Counted from the stretch's first letter, positions 1-8,766 are shown. The stretch is DNA of 64,000 bases from Pedobacter duraquae (GCF_004362245.1 NZ_SNWM01000002.1:1054001-1118000); one strand, 5' to 3'. A program made the numbers and translations. The notes: a model not told the origin generated them from the sequence alone.

Positions 1-651
1 CATGTCATTAAAAGTAAGTACCATTTCTGCTATCTCATCCTTACCTTTTGTTTCCGGTAAACGTAAGTGCAGGTTGTTTGCGGTAATATTCTGTACGCGT
101 TTGATGATTGCCCTTACGGGTTTAACGGTATAGAAAGAAAAGACCTTACCAGCCACATACGTCAATATTATTGCGATAACAAAAATAACCAGTAGTACCC
201 GTTTCAGTTCTTCCAATTCTTTGAAACCATAAGGGTCTTCTGCAGCAATAATCACGATATACTGGCCATGGGCAGTATTGAAAAACCCACCGGCATAAAA
301 GTGATTTCCAGCGCTATAGCGCGCCTTTCTGTTGGCAAGAATAGCTTTATAAAAAGAAGTGGATAGTGGCAGGGGCTTTTCAAACCGCCTGTATTCATCA
401 AGCTTTACAATATACTCCCGCTCTTGCGGCAATTTCTCCAGGTAACGGTTACGTACTTCCTGGTAAGGAATAGAATTTTCGTCGGGATGGATCTTAATTT
501 CTGCAGCCAGATTTACCCTGGCTTCCAACCTTTTGAAGAAATCGTCAAAACTGAATTCAGACACAAAATAAAAAATGGCCGCATTCATCAATACCAAACC
601 AATCGTGGTAATGGAAAAGAAGACCAGCGTTATTTTTGTCTGTAGCTTCAT
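1..651 (-). CDS. Sensor histidine kinase, N-terminal part (runs off window)
   Basis: The minus strand is open from an ATG at 651 to the window edge, giving 217 residues. There is a short cytoplasmic start, a membrane segment at about residues 8-30, a roughly 125-residue extracytoplasmic region, a second membrane segment near 157-178, and then a HAMP-like linker (KPVRAIIKRVQNIT onward). The kinase and ATPase domains would lie beyond base 1. The start lies 3 bases after the stop of the OmpR-type regulator, so the pair is cotranscribed as a two-component system. The sensor domain shows no motif that identifies a ligand. The kinase assignment rests on topology, HAMP and partner gene. Confidence 0.8.
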   Translation of the reverse strand, partial: MKLQTKITLVFFSITTIGLVLMNAAIFYFVSEFSFDDFFKRLEARVNLAAEIKIHPDENSIPYQEVRNRYLEKLPQEREYIVKLDEYRRFEKPLPLSTSFYKAILANRKARYSAGNHFYAGGFFNTAHGQYIVIIAAEDPYGFKELEELKRVLLVIFVIAIILTYVAGKVFSFYTVKPVRAIIKRVQNITANNLHLRLPETKGKDEIAEMVLTFNDM

Positions 652-654
652 GAT

Positions 655-1329
655 TTAGAATTTCAACATATATCCACGGCCAAAGACTGTTTGTATGAGC
701 TTTTGTTCATGTCCGCTATCTACCTTTTTGCGCAGGTAATTTACATACACGTCAACAACATTGGTTCCCATGTTAAAGTCGATATCCCACACACTCTCCA
801 AAATCTGAATCCTGGACAAAACCATGTTCTGGTGTTTTACAAAATATTCCAGCAAACGATATTCCGTTGCGGTCAGTGAAATGGATTTTTCATTTCTTTT
901 TACAGTCCTGCTCATAACATCTACTTCCAGATCGCCTACCGTAATCATATTTTTAGGTGCCGGGGTTGATTGACTCCGCCTTACCAAAGTCCTGATCCTT
1001 GCTTCCAGCTCAGCAAACTTGAATGGTTTTACCAGATAGTCGTCAGCACCACTATTTAACCCGGTTACAATATTTTCTGTGCTCGACAATGCAGTCAGCA
1101 TTAATATAGCCACATTATCGTTTACTTTCCTGATCTCTTTACACACTTGTACCCCATTCATGCCTGGCAGCATTACATCCAGGATGATGAGGTCAAATTG
1201 GTGGCGTACAGCCATTTCCAGTCCGGTTATGCCATCCGCGGCAGCACTTACATCCATATTTGCCTCGGTTAGTCCGCGGACAACTACAGACATTAAATCA
1301 GGTTCGTCTTCGATCAGTAATACTTTCAT
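655..1329 (-). CDS. OmpR/PhoB-family response regulator
   Basis: The protein has 224 residues. A receiver domain covers residues 1-115, with the acidic pocket ED near residues 7-8, the phosphoacceptor Asp51 in IILDVMLPG, and the conserved Lys101 in YLVKPF. A winged-helix DNA-binding domain covers about 128-222, with LTATEYRLLEYFVKH and the typical GRGYMLKF end. It is transcribed just before the partial sensor kinase at 1-651 and is presumably phosphorylated by it. The sequence does not reveal its targets. About 105 bases separate it from the upstream sigma-54 regulator gene, so it may have its own promoter. Confidence 0.93.
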   Translation of the reverse strand: MKVLLIEDEPDLMSVVVRGLTEANMDVSAAADGITGLEMAVRHQFDLIILDVMLPGMNGVQVCKEIRKVNDNVAILMLTALSSTENIVTGLNSGADDYLVKPFKFAELEARIRTLVRRSQSTPAPKNMITVGDLEVDVMSRTVKRNEKSISLTATEYRLLEYFVKHQNMVLSRIQILESVWDIDFNMGTNVVDVYVNYLRKKVDSGHEQKLIQTVFGRGYMLKF

Positions 1330-1434
1330 TTTCCAGATTTTGCGATAAAATATGCGGTAAAATCAATATACACCGCTTTTAATATCCTTGATGACGAAGA
1401 TATGACTAAACCTAAAAAAACCTAGGCTTTACAA

Positions 1435-2775
1435 CTACAGGTTTTCCGTAATCTGATATTCTTCTATTTTACGGTACAAAGTGGTTAGTCCAATATTCAA
1501 AAGTCTCGCTGTTTCTGTTTTATTTCCCCGGGTATGACTCAGTACTTTTTGGATATGATGTTTTTCTACCGCAGCCATTTCAAAAGAATTCAGTTCAGTT
1601 ACATTGCTAAAAAACTCAACGGGAAGATATTTTGTACCCAGCACATCTCCATCAGATAGAATTACCAATCGCTCGATCACATTTTTCAACTCCCTGATAT
1701 TTCCCTTCCAGTTGTGGTTGATCAAAAGCTTCAACAATTTTTCATCCAGACTCAGCTTGGGCTTGTTCACCTTCTGACCAAAAAATTTAAGATAATGCAT
1801 GGCCAGCAGCTCAATATCGGATTTCCTGTCACGCAAAGCCGGCAACGGTATAATGAAAACCGATAATCTATAATAGAGGTCAAGTCTAAACTTACCTGCA
1901 TCCGCTTCTTCCTTCAAACTTCTGTTTGTGGCGGCTAAAATCCGGACGTTAACCTGGCTGGTGTGCGTGTCACCTACCTTAATAAAAGTTTGGTTTTCGA
2001 GTACACGTAGTAGTTTAGCCTGCAGGTCGAGGTTCATCTCACCAATCTCATCCAAAAATAATGTACCACCGCTTGCTTCTTCAAGAAGTCCTTTTTTATC
2101 ACGTACAGCACCTGTAAAAGCCCCTGCCTTATAGCCGAACAGCTCACTTTCCAATAACTCCGGACTAAATCCGCTACAGTTAAGGGCAACAAAAGGCTTA
2201 AGTTTACGCAGACTTTCCTGATGAATAGCCTGGGCAAAAACTTCTTTTCCAGTTCCCGTTTCGCCGAGAAGGAGTACGGTAGTATCTGTCGCGGCAACTT
2301 TGCGCGCCAGACTAATTGATTCCTGGATAGCCTTTGAGTGTCCAAGTATCGATTCGAAATTGAACTGCCTCTGGATTTTACCCTCCAACTCAAAAACCCT
2401 GAACTGGAGCGTCACCTTTTCCATAGCTTTATAAACCAGCGGGATAATTTTATCATTATCATCGCCCTTGGTGATATAGTCGAAAGCTCCATTTTTAATG
2501 GCCATTACCCCGTCAGATATAGTTCCAAATGCGGTTAGGTTAATGATCTCGACATATGGTTTAATCTTTTTGATTTGTTTAACCAAATCGATACCATTGA
2601 TATCAGGGAGCTTAACATCAGAAATTACCACACTGATGTCCTGCGACCCAAGGATTTTTAATCCTTCCTTACCCGTTGCAGCCTGAAAAACAGTAAAGCC
2701 CTCGAGCTCTATAATCCGTGCTAAAAGGCTACAGATCTTTTTTTCATCGTCGATAATGAGTACGGTTGACTGCAT
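1435..2775 (-). CDS. NtrC-type sigma-54-dependent response regulator
   Basis: The protein has 446 residues in three domains. The receiver is at about 1-120 with phosphoacceptor Asp53 (ISDVKLPD). The AAA+ domain is at about 140-380 with Walker A GETGTGKE, the sigma-54 contact loop GAFTGA, and Walker B LFLDEIGE. A Fis-type helix-turn-helix lies at the C-terminus (NKTETARLLNIGLTTLYRKI). It should activate sigma-54 promoters by ATP-driven open-complex formation when phosphorylated. No kinase gene is adjacent. Its start codon lies inside the end of the GNAT gene (55-base overlap), so translation of the two is probably coupled. The ATG at 2775 is required to complete the first receiver strand. Confidence 0.93.
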   Translation of the reverse strand: MQSTVLIIDDEKKICSLLARIIELEGFTVFQAATGKEGLKILGSQDISVVISDVKLPDINGIDLVKQIKKIKPYVEIINLTAFGTISDGVMAIKNGAFDYITKGDDNDKIIPLVYKAMEKVTLQFRVFELEGKIQRQFNFESILGHSKAIQESISLARKVAATDTTVLLLGETGTGKEVFAQAIHQESLRKLKPFVALNCSGFSPELLESELFGYKAGAFTGAVRDKKGLLEEASGGTLFLDEIGEMNLDLQAKLLRVLENQTFIKVGDTHTSQVNVRILAATNRSLKEEADAGKFRLDLYYRLSVFIIPLPALRDRKSDIELLAMHYLKFFGQKVNKPKLSLDEKLLKLLINHNWKGNIRELKNVIERLVILSDGDVLGTKYLPVEFFSNVTELNSFEMAAVEKHHIQKVLSHTRGNKTETARLLNIGLTTLYRKIEEYQITENL

Positions 2776-3344
2776 GGTTGGTATTTTTCAACAATATTAG
2801 CGATTTCCAGCGGATCAAAGACCATCGCTGTACATAAACAGTTACATCTCTTTTTCTGGCTCAGGATATCGTAATTAACGCATTGTTTGCATCCTTCCCA
2901 AAATTGCTCATCCTGAGTGATGTCTTGATAAACGACAGGCTTGAATCCCAGCTCACTATTCATTTTCATGATAGCGGCACCAGAGGTGATGCTAAAAATC
3001 TTTGCCTCCGGATAAGCTCTTCTACAGAGCCTGAAGATCCTTTCCTTGATCGCCTTTGCTACCCCAAGCTTTCTGAATTCAGGCGCAACAATCAATCCGG
3101 AGTTTGAAATAAAACGGCCGTTATCCCAGCTTTCGTAGTATGCAAAGCCTACCCATTGTTCAGTACTTGTGACGGCAACTACAGCTCTTCCTTCTTTCAT
3201 CTTCTGAATGATGGATTCAGGTGTACGGTGCGCAATTCCAGATCCTCTAACTAACGCTGAGGCTGCGGTTTCTTTTATGATTTCATTAACATATTTATAA
3301 TCTCTCAAAGTAGCGATACGAATGAAGATCAATTGATTTTCCAT
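2721..3344 (-). CDS. GNAT-family N-acyltransferase, ArgA-like type with Cys-rich tail
   Basis: The first residues of the GNAT fold fit a start at the ATG at 3344 (MENQLIFIRIA), giving 207 residues; the frame extends to an ATG at 3377. The acyl-CoA-binding motif is near VAPEFRKLGVAKAIKERIF. The C-terminal part is Cys-rich (GCKQCVNYD, CNCLCTAMVFDP), with a pattern I recall from Bacteroidota acyltransferases linked to arginine biosynthesis (N-acetyl- or N-succinylglutamate synthase-like). That link is from memory, and no arg gene lies nearby. The last 18 or so codons run into the sigma-54 regulator gene, so the C-terminal extension may be recent. The acceptor substrate is unknown. Confidence 0.75.
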   Translation of the reverse strand: MENQLIFIRIATLRDYKYVNEIIKETAASALVRGSGIAHRTPESIIQKMKEGRAVVAVTSTEQWVGFAYYESWDNGRFISNSGLIVAPEFRKLGVAKAIKERIFRLCRRAYPEAKIFSITSGAAIMKMNSELGFKPVVYQDITQDEQFWEGCKQCVNYDILSQKKRCNCLCTAMVFDPLEIANIVEKYQPCSQPYSLSTMKKRSVAF

Positions 3345-3525
3345 GGTTCTGATATTCTTTGCCAGCACCGAGCACAAGGAATGCCTACCTTAAGCAATAA
3401 CCAGAAAAACACACTTAAAAGCACTCTGGAAGCCGAAATAAATTTTTAGAGAAAACCCATGACCCTGCCTGACCTTTCCAAAATGAAAAGGGGGCATATC
3501 AAAACAGGAGAAAAAAAGTTACTAA

Positions 3526-4524
3526 TTAAGCACCAATCGCTTTCCAGAGCATATCTTTCAGCTCAGCAAGATTCTTCTGAGCAACTGAAGAAATAAAGAT
3601 CGACGGCAAATGAGCAGGAAGTTCTTTTTTCATTTCGGCCATTAATTCATCGTCCAGCATATCAGACTTTGTAATTGCAAGGACGTGTGGCTTCTGCATA
3701 AGCTCAGGATTGTATTGCTGCAATTCTGATTTCAGGATGGCGTACTCTTCAGAGATGGTACGGCTGGTATCAGCAGGCACCATAAATAATAATACAGAAT
3801 TTCGCTCGATATGGCGCAGGAAGCGGTATCCTAAACCTTTACCTTTAGATGCGCCCTCAATAATCCCCGGGATATCGGCCATCACAAAAGATTTACCACC
3901 ACGGTAAGCGACTATACCAAGATTTGGAACAAGTGTAGTAAAAGGGTAATCGGCAATTTCAGGTTTTGCTGCGGAAACGACTGACAGCAATGTTGATTTA
4001 CCAGCATTTGGAAAACCTACTAAGCCAACATCGGCAAGAACCTTAAGTTCTAATACAATCCACTTCTCAATACCTGCTTCACCTGGCTGGGCAAAGCGTG
4101 GCGTCTGTTGGGTAGATGTTTTGAAATGCCAGTTCCCTAAACCACCGCGACCACCCGGAGTCAATGTTTTTGTTTCTCCTTCAGCAGTGATTTCAAATAA
4201 GACTTCGCCCGTTTCAGCATCCTTGGCAATGGTACCCAGGGGAACTTCGAGAATTTCATCTTTACCAGACTTACCGGTGCTGGTGGAACTCGAGCCACTA
4301 AGGCCATCTTCGGCAATAATATGCTTACGGTACTTCAGGTGGAGCAAAGTCCAGAACTGTGGGTTTCCTTTAAGGATGATGTGACCACCGCGACCGCCAT
4401 CTCCCCCATCGGGTCCACCCGTAGAGGTTAATTTATCACGGTGCAAGTGTGCAGAACCTGGCCCTCCTTTTCCGGAGCGACAGCAAATTTTAACGTAATC
4501 TACAAAATTGGAACCTTGTGACAT
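3526..4524 (-). CDS. obg: Obg-family GTPase ObgE/CgtA
   Basis: This is a ribosome-associated GTPase involved in 50S assembly and growth control. The N-terminal Gly-rich Obg fold spans residues 1-158 ([41 protein letters not shown]). The G domain has P-loop GFPNAGKST at 170-178, DIPGI as G3 and TKSD as G4. The ATG at 4524 ([13 protein letters not shown]) matches the family start; the frame also opens 10 codons earlier. At 332 residues it ends shortly after the G domain and lacks the C-terminal extension of longer homologues. It lies 77 bases downstream of adk, with a hairpin in the gap. Confidence 0.95.
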   Translation of the reverse strand: MSQGSNFVDYVKICCRSGKGGPGSAHLHRDKLTSTGGPDGGDGGRGGHIILKGNPQFWTLLHLKYRKHIIAEDGLSGSSSTSTGKSGKDEILEVPLGTIAKDAETGEVLFEITAEGETKTLTPGGRGGLGNWHFKTSTQQTPRFAQPGEAGIEKWIVLELKVLADVGLVGFPNAGKSTLLSVVSAAKPEIADYPFTTLVPNLGIVAYRGGKSFVMADIPGIIEGASKGKGLGYRFLRHIERNSVLLFMVPADTSRTISEEYAILKSELQQYNPELMQKPHVLAITKSDMLDDELMAEMKKELPAHLPSIFISSVAQKNLAELKDMLWKAIGA

Positions 4525-4552
4525 AACCTTTTGATCAATGTGTATTACATAC

Positions 4553-4586
4553 AAATAGCGGGAAGAAAAAAATCGTCCCGCTATTT
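4553..4586 (-). terminator. Hairpin between adk and obg
   Basis: A perfect 11-bp stem (AAATAGCGGGA at 4553-4563, TCCCGCTATTT at 4576-4586) encloses a 12-base loop, 15 bases after the adk stop codon. On the minus strand there is no long U-run after the stem, only GTATG. It may be a weak terminator or an mRNA-processing or stability element that lowers obg expression relative to adk. Confidence 0.55.
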
Positions 4587-4601
4587 ACATGTTAAGTGTA
4601 A

Positions 4602-5171
4602 TTAGTATTTATCTACAACTGCGCAGATTGTATTGAAGATTTCGTCGATATTACCAATACCGTTTACTCTCGTCAATTTATTTTGTGCATCATAGTAAGG
4701 CAAAACATGAATAATCTTGTTGAAGTACTCATCAATGCGTTTCTGTATTTTATCTGCCTGGTCATCAACCCTGCCGCTTTCTTTCTGACGGATAGCTACC
4801 CTTTTTGTAAGCTCTTCCTGGTCTACGTCAAATGCAATAACTCCTGCAATGCCGCTTCCTTTACTCGCTAAGAACTCATCCAAAACTTCCGCCTGTGGAA
4901 TTGTTCTTGGGAACCCGTCAAAGATAAAACCCTTAGCATCTGGATTTTTATCTACTTCCTCTTCCAGCATATCAATCGTAATCCCATCAGGAACCAGTTG
5001 CCCGTCAGCGATAAACTGACTTACTTTTTGCCCTAGTGGTGTTTGATTTTTGATATGTGCCCTGAACAGGTCACCTGTAGAGATGTGGATCAATTGATAT
5101 TTCTCGATCAATTTTTCAGATTGGGTGCCTTTGCCTGCACCCGGTGGGCCAAAGAGAACAAAATTCAGCAT
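4602..5171 (-). CDS. adk: Adenylate kinase
   Basis: The enzyme interconverts ATP + AMP and 2 ADP in the cytoplasm. It has 189 residues with P-loop GPPGAGKGT at 8-16, the AMP-binding segment STGDLFRAHI, and the DGFPRT motif. The LID region is short (KESGRVDDQADKI) with no zinc-binding cysteines, so it is the short type, in keeping with about 190 residues. A terminator-like hairpin sits about 20 bases before the start, and a promoter-like box TATATTTG lies at 5370-5377, implying a leader of about 190 bases. Confidence 0.96.
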   Translation of the reverse strand: MLNFVLFGPPGAGKGTQSEKLIEKYQLIHISTGDLFRAHIKNQTPLGQKVSQFIADGQLVPDGITIDMLEEEVDKNPDAKGFIFDGFPRTIPQAEVLDEFLASKGSGIAGVIAFDVDQEELTKRVAIRQKESGRVDDQADKIQKRIDEYFNKIIHVLPYYDAQNKLTRVNGIGNIDEIFNTICAVVDKY

Positions 5172-5191
5172 TCGGGTTGTCTTTAAAAATT

Positions 5192-5228
5192 AAAAGCCTT
5201 TTTTGCCCGGAGGCAGAAAGGCCTTTTC
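5192..5228 (-). terminator. Terminator-like hairpin in the adk leader
   Basis: On the minus strand, an arm starting AAAAGGCCTTTCTGCC pairs, with one indel, to GGCAAAAAAGGCTTTT, and is followed by AATTTTT. It stands about 20 bases before the adk ATG. Either it terminates a gene that has been lost from the gene-poor stretch upstream, or it is a regulatory hairpin inside the adk leader. The element AAGGCTTTG further 5' in the leader repeats part of the 3' arm and could compete for pairing. Confidence 0.45.
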
Positions 5229-5369
5229 AGTTGATTTAGTAGTTTGCCATACAAAGCCTTCGTTATTGCAAACCGTTTTTTTGTGTTATCGTTTAATAAC
5301 CCAATCAATAATTCAAATTACTTAGAATTTTGCGCTCATCTCCTAACAAGGCAATCTTTTCAGCGGCTG

Positions 5370-5377
5370 CAAATATA
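5370..5377 (-). promoter_or_regulatory. Promoter -7 box candidate for adk
   Basis: TATATTTG on the minus strand matches the Bacteroidota -7 consensus TAnnTTTG. No clear -33 TTTG is seen 19-21 bases upstream. Transcription would start near 5363 and give an adk leader of about 190 bases. Confidence 0.35.
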
Positions 5378-5800
5378 TAATTATTAATTTAAATACAGAG
5401 AACTGAGGCTGATAAAGTAGTTCTACGGGCTCTAATTGCGTACGTTTTAACTTAGGTCAAGTACTTACCCCTGCTCAATATCTCAAAAAGATTTAATCCG
5501 ACAGAATAACATTCTAAAAATGACGTTGAAGGCATCCAGGAAATTACGGAAAAACACCGGATCATATATCGGCGAACTCAGCAACGAGCTGATAAAGACA
5601 AAAAAACTTTCAGGTAAAATAGCGTAAACCCTATTCAGTAATCTACTTTTTTACTGTAAACTAATCCCAGTTGACAAGTAAAAGCAGTAAAATAAAAAAA
5701 TAACACGCTAAATACGTCAAGTAAAACCAGTATAAGACAAAGTATTAGAAAGCTTATAAAACGTTATCGACAAATTATAGGCAAACGGGGCACAAACGGG

Positions 5801-5870
5801 GGGTTAACGCGCCCTTGACGCGGCATTAACCCGGCTGTTGGGCGCGTTAAGGCCGCATGGATGCCGTGTC
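5801..5870. repeat. GC-rich island of overlapping inverted repeats
   Basis: A perfect 11-bp inverted repeat, TTAACGCGCCC (5804-5814) and GGGCGCGTTAA (5840-5850), is interlaced with GACGCGGCAT (5817-5826) / ATGCCGTGTC (5861-5870, one G-T pair) and GGGTTAA (5801-5807) / TTAACCC (5826-5832). The pairings exclude one another, so the strand could form alternative folds. The segment also reads as degenerate units of about 12 bases around TTAACNCGGC. It may be a REP-like element or a mobile-element end; no transposase is adjacent. Confidence 0.6.
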
Positions 5871-6075
5871 TGTCAAGTTTAGACCCCTCGTATGTCGGCA
5901 TTATGGCTTATACGATCTCCTTAAACTGAGTAAAGCCGCCCTTGTCCTTGATGTCATTTGATTATAAAATTGGAGCTGTTAGCCAACTATCTCCTAAAAT
6001 TCGGTGTTCTTTGTATTATAGCACGTTTAACAGGAGCGTAAGCAATAGTTTGACAGCTAAATCTAAACGCAGAAA

Positions 6076-7017
6076 ATGGACTCTAAACTTAAAATAGCCA
6101 TCTTAGATGATTACCAAAATATAGCCCTCGCTATGGCTGATTGGTCGGCAATCACACAAAACGCAGACATTACAGTCTTCAACGATCATATTAGTGATCA
6201 GGAAGATTTGATTGAAAGGCTCTGGCCGTTTGACATCATCTCTGTCATGCGGGAAAGAACTCCCCTTACAAAAAGCATTTTTCAAAGATTGCCAAATCTC
6301 AAACTGGTAATTTCTACAGGAATCCGGAATGCATCTATCGACTTAGAAGCCGCCAAAGAAGCTGGAGTAGAGATACGGAATACTGGCTATCACTGGACAG
6401 GTGCCCCAGAAGTTACCTGGGCATTACTGATGGCGATTGCCAGAAAAATCCCTCAGGAAAATCAGAGTCTCCGTAGCGGTAATTGGCAACAAACAGTAGG
6501 CACAGATCTTTTTGGAAAGACGATAGGCATCGTTGGTCTTGGAAATATTGGGATCAAGATCGCCAACTACGCCAACGCCTTTGGTATGCATGTCCTAGCC
6601 TGGAGTCCCAATCTAACTGAAGAAAAAGCGGCTGAAGCAGGTGCAAAACTAGCTACTAAAGAAGTATTATTCAACGAATCAGATTTTATAACGCTACATG
6701 TTGTCCTTAGCCCGCGGTCTAAAGACATGGTTACAAGTACCGATATTAACATGATGAAACCCTCAGCATACCTCATCAATACGTCACGGGGACCGCTGAT
6801 TAACGAAGGTGACCTGATCAAAGCACTGCAAACAGAAAGAATTGCCGGTGCGGCATTAGATGTTTACGATACGGAACCCCTGCTTGCTGATCATCCTTTC
6901 AGAACATTAAACAACGTACTAGCTACCCCGCATATAGGTTATGGAACAGAAGACACCTACAGGATTTTTTTCACAGATACAGTAGCTGAAATCCTCGACT
7001 GGATTGACCAGCATTAA
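6076..7017 (+). CDS. D-2-hydroxyacid dehydrogenase family protein
   Basis: This is an NAD(P)-dependent oxidoreductase of 313 residues. The Rossmann motif GIVGLGNIGIKI lies near residue 155, and the catalytic set is visible: Arg in INTSRGPLINE, Glu in DVYDTEPL, and His in TPHIGYGTED. Family members reduce 2-keto acids or oxidise D-2-hydroxy acids, but the substrate cannot be read from the sequence. It stands alone on the plus strand after a gene-poor stretch and ends in its own terminator (7027-7062), so it is probably monocistronic. Confidence 0.88.
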   Translation: MDSKLKIAILDDYQNIALAMADWSAITQNADITVFNDHISDQEDLIERLWPFDIISVMRERTPLTKSIFQRLPNLKLVISTGIRNASIDLEAAKEAGVEIRNTGYHWTGAPEVTWALLMAIARKIPQENQSLRSGNWQQTVGTDLFGKTIGIVGLGNIGIKIANYANAFGMHVLAWSPNLTEEKAAEAGAKLATKEVLFNESDFITLHVVLSPRSKDMVTSTDINMMKPSAYLINTSRGPLINEGDLIKALQTERIAGAALDVYDTEPLLADHPFRTLNNVLATPHIGYGTEDTYRIFFTDTVAEILDWIDQH

Positions 7018-7026
7018 TTTTAACAG

Positions 7027-7062
7027 CTCCCCGGCCGTCAAAACAAATTGCCGGGGAGTTTT
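7027..7062 (+). terminator. Intrinsic terminator after the dehydrogenase gene
   Basis: The stem CTCCCCGGC (7027-7035) / GCCGGGGAG (7050-7058) is perfect over 9 bp and is followed by TTTT, 10 bases after the stop codon. Confidence 0.85.
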
Positions 7063-7126
7063 GAGATAAGTAATAAAATTCAATTTAGAATTTTGAATTC
7101 ACCTCATTAACTATTAATTTAGTTTT

Positions 7127-7618
7127 ATGAAGTCAAGTGTTATTCTGTGTTTCTTATTGTTGTGTCTTTCGGCTGCATCGGCACAAAAACGACCTTTAGC
7201 CATTACCTTTCAAAAAGCCGAAAAGCAAGGTTTAACGATTGGAAAATTGGACAGTATTTATAAAAGTGCCGTGGATACGAATCCTGAAAAAGCTGTATTT
7301 GTAAGTCCGGAGGAGCAGAAAAAACTGATATCGGCATATACCACATTGCTTCAGGACCTGGGAAAATACCTTCATGAAAATAATTTTAAATGGGAGCATC
7401 CAACAAAATGCTTTAATAGGATTTACTTTCAGCCCAATGGTAAAATTGATTATTTCCTTTATAATTTCATCCAGAAACCTGGGGATTTACATCCGATTTC
7501 GGATGAAAAAAGAGCTGCGTTTGATGAGTTACTAAATGCTTTCGTAAAGAATTATCAGTTTAAACTCAATGCTCCGGTAAAGTTTGCGCAGTGTAGCCCG
7601 GTAACCTATGCTGATTAA
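7127..7618 (+). CDS. Small secreted protein of unknown function
   Basis: The protein has 163 residues and a clear signal peptide (MKSSVILCFLLLCLSAASAQ, cleavage after SAQ or nearby). The mature part is hydrophilic, with two Cys residues (in PTKCFNRIYF and FAQCSPVTY) that could form a disulfide in the periplasm. No catalytic motif is recognised. It follows the dehydrogenase terminator and precedes a small membrane protein gene, with no sign of cotranscription. Confidence 0.75.
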   Translation: MKSSVILCFLLLCLSAASAQKRPLAITFQKAEKQGLTIGKLDSIYKSAVDTNPEKAVFVSPEEQKKLISAYTTLLQDLGKYLHENNFKWEHPTKCFNRIYFQPNGKIDYFLYNFIQKPGDLHPISDEKRAAFDELLNAFVKNYQFKLNAPVKFAQCSPVTYAD

Positions 7619-7781
7619 TTTCCCGAAACAACAGTTCTAATTCAGACAAAAACTCACAGTCGCATTCTTGCATCATTTCATTTTGATCTCTATTACTGAG
7701 ATTAGATAATTTGTACATTTGAGTTGAGCTTTATACAAGACTCGCTAATATTTTATATACTACAACAACTGATCACAGACA

Positions 7782-8027
7782 ATGCAAAAAAAACTATCAG
7801 AATTTACAGATCAAGAACTGTTAGACGAAGCGAAGAAGATGAAATCAAACTCCATAATCAATGCTGTGCTGATTGGATTTATGATTGGGATTGTCGTTTA
7901 TAGTATCGTGAAACACAGCTTAAGCTTTTTAACGTTGATCCCTTTGTTTTTGGCGTATAAATTTTTCAACAGTTCCAAGAAAAATGAAGAACTGGAAGCA
8001 TTGCTGAAAGAACGGAATTTAAAATAA
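7782..8027 (+). CDS. Small inner-membrane protein of unknown function
   Basis: The protein has 81 residues: a charged amphipathic N-terminus (KLSEFTDQELLDEAKKMKS), two adjacent hydrophobic segments at about 26-44 and 47-65, and a charged tail (SSKKNEELEALLKERNLK). The composition suggests a two-helix membrane protein with both ends in the cytoplasm. I do not recognise the family. The start is the only in-frame ATG before the first hydrophobic segment. Confidence 0.65.
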   Translation: MQKKLSEFTDQELLDEAKKMKSNSIINAVLIGFMIGIVVYSIVKHSLSFLTLIPLFLAYKFFNSSKKNEELEALLKERNLK

Positions 8028-8216
8028 TCCCGTCATATCAAATATGTCACAAAGAAAATATTCCCTGACATGCTGAGATCAGAACCCGAAAGTGTTATAT
8101 GAAAAAACTGGTTATCAAGAGCAAACACCGCAATATTTAGAAATAAGTTACCACTTGTATAACAATTCGTTATAGCTTTATAAAGAACGGGTATGTGACA
8201 AGTAGTATAACAATAT

Positions 8217-8766
8217 ATGAGTACATCAATTCATAAAATTTTAGTGTCTGATCAGGTTGTATTAGAAAAAATCTACCTTATCAGAGCGCAAAAAATAATG
8301 TTAGATATAGATCTAGCTATAATGTACCAAGTTGAAACGAGAGCATTGAAGCAGGCGGTGAAACGGAATCAGTTGAGATTTCCAGACGATTTTATGTTCC
8401 AACTAACGAAACAGGAATGGAAAGAGGTTATCACAAATTGTGATAACCTTACGGAAACGGCCAAATATAGTCCAGCAACACCCTTCGCATTCACAGAGCA
8501 GGGAGTTGCCATGCTAATCAAGTATATTAAATAGCGAACGCGCAATTCTTGTTAATATTCAAATCATACGCATCTTCTCCAAATTGAGACTGATGCTCGC
8601 TGACAATACGGAGATTCGTTTAGAAATTGAAAAGATCAAGAACAAGCTTGACAATCAAGATAAGAATATGGAGATTGTTTTCCGATATCTCGATGAGTTA
8701 CTAGATAAACATCAAAAGCCCGCTCCGCCACAGACAAGGATAGGATTTAAGCTGAATGATTTTTGA
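8217..8766 (+). pseudogene. ORF6N-domain protein gene broken by a one-base insertion
   Basis: The first frame (8217-8534, 105 residues) shows the ORF6N DNA-binding domain: IYLIRAQKIMLDIDLAIMYQ, LKQAVKRNQLRFPDDFMFQL, and FAFTEQGVAML. After AML (8511-8516) the frame shifts and stops. Dropping the A at 8516/8517 restores SSILNSERAILVNIQIIRIF and joins the coiled-coil C-terminal part up to KLNDF-stop at 8766, giving about 182 residues, a usual length for the family. ORF6N proteins are typical of prophages and other mobile DNA. A sequencing error at this site is the main alternative to real inactivation. Confidence 0.85.

Larger units (their letters stand above)
5229..6060. other. Gene-poor stretch with coding debris and a palindromic island
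   Basis: No credible intact gene is visible. Three weak traces are present. A minus-strand open fragment at about 5306-5371 has protein-like codon use (AAAEKIALLGDERKILSNLNY then stop, but with no start codon). A plus-strand 35-codon ORF lies at 5520-5627 (MTLKASRKLRKNTG...). A minus-strand 17-codon fragment at 5908-5961 ends QFKEIV-stop. These could be decayed gene ends or chance. The GC-rich palindromic island at 5801-5870 stands out against AT-rich flanks. Such a gap between housekeeping genes is unusual here and suggests past insertion or deletion. Confidence 0.5.

Noticed and set aside
1414..1434. Terminator after the sigma-54 regulator gene
   Set aside because: The AGCCTAGG-T7-AGG sequence gives only a very short stem and the T-run sits inside it.
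5520..5627. 35-codon ORF MTLKASRKLRKNTG... in the gap before the dehydrogenase
   Set aside because: It is short, has no recognised homology and no clear promoter or neighbour link. It is mentioned only as possible debris.
5804..5850. Possible integron attC site (TTAAC...GTTAA ends, imperfect palindrome)
   Set aside because: The core does not fit the RYYYAAC / GTTRRRY pair, there is no integrase or gene cassette, and the inverted repeats are too perfect for an attC site.
8511..8534. Programmed frameshift in the ORF6N gene
   Set aside because: No slippery heptamer or downstream stem is seen at the CTAATCAAG site. A simple insertion or sequencing error explains it better.
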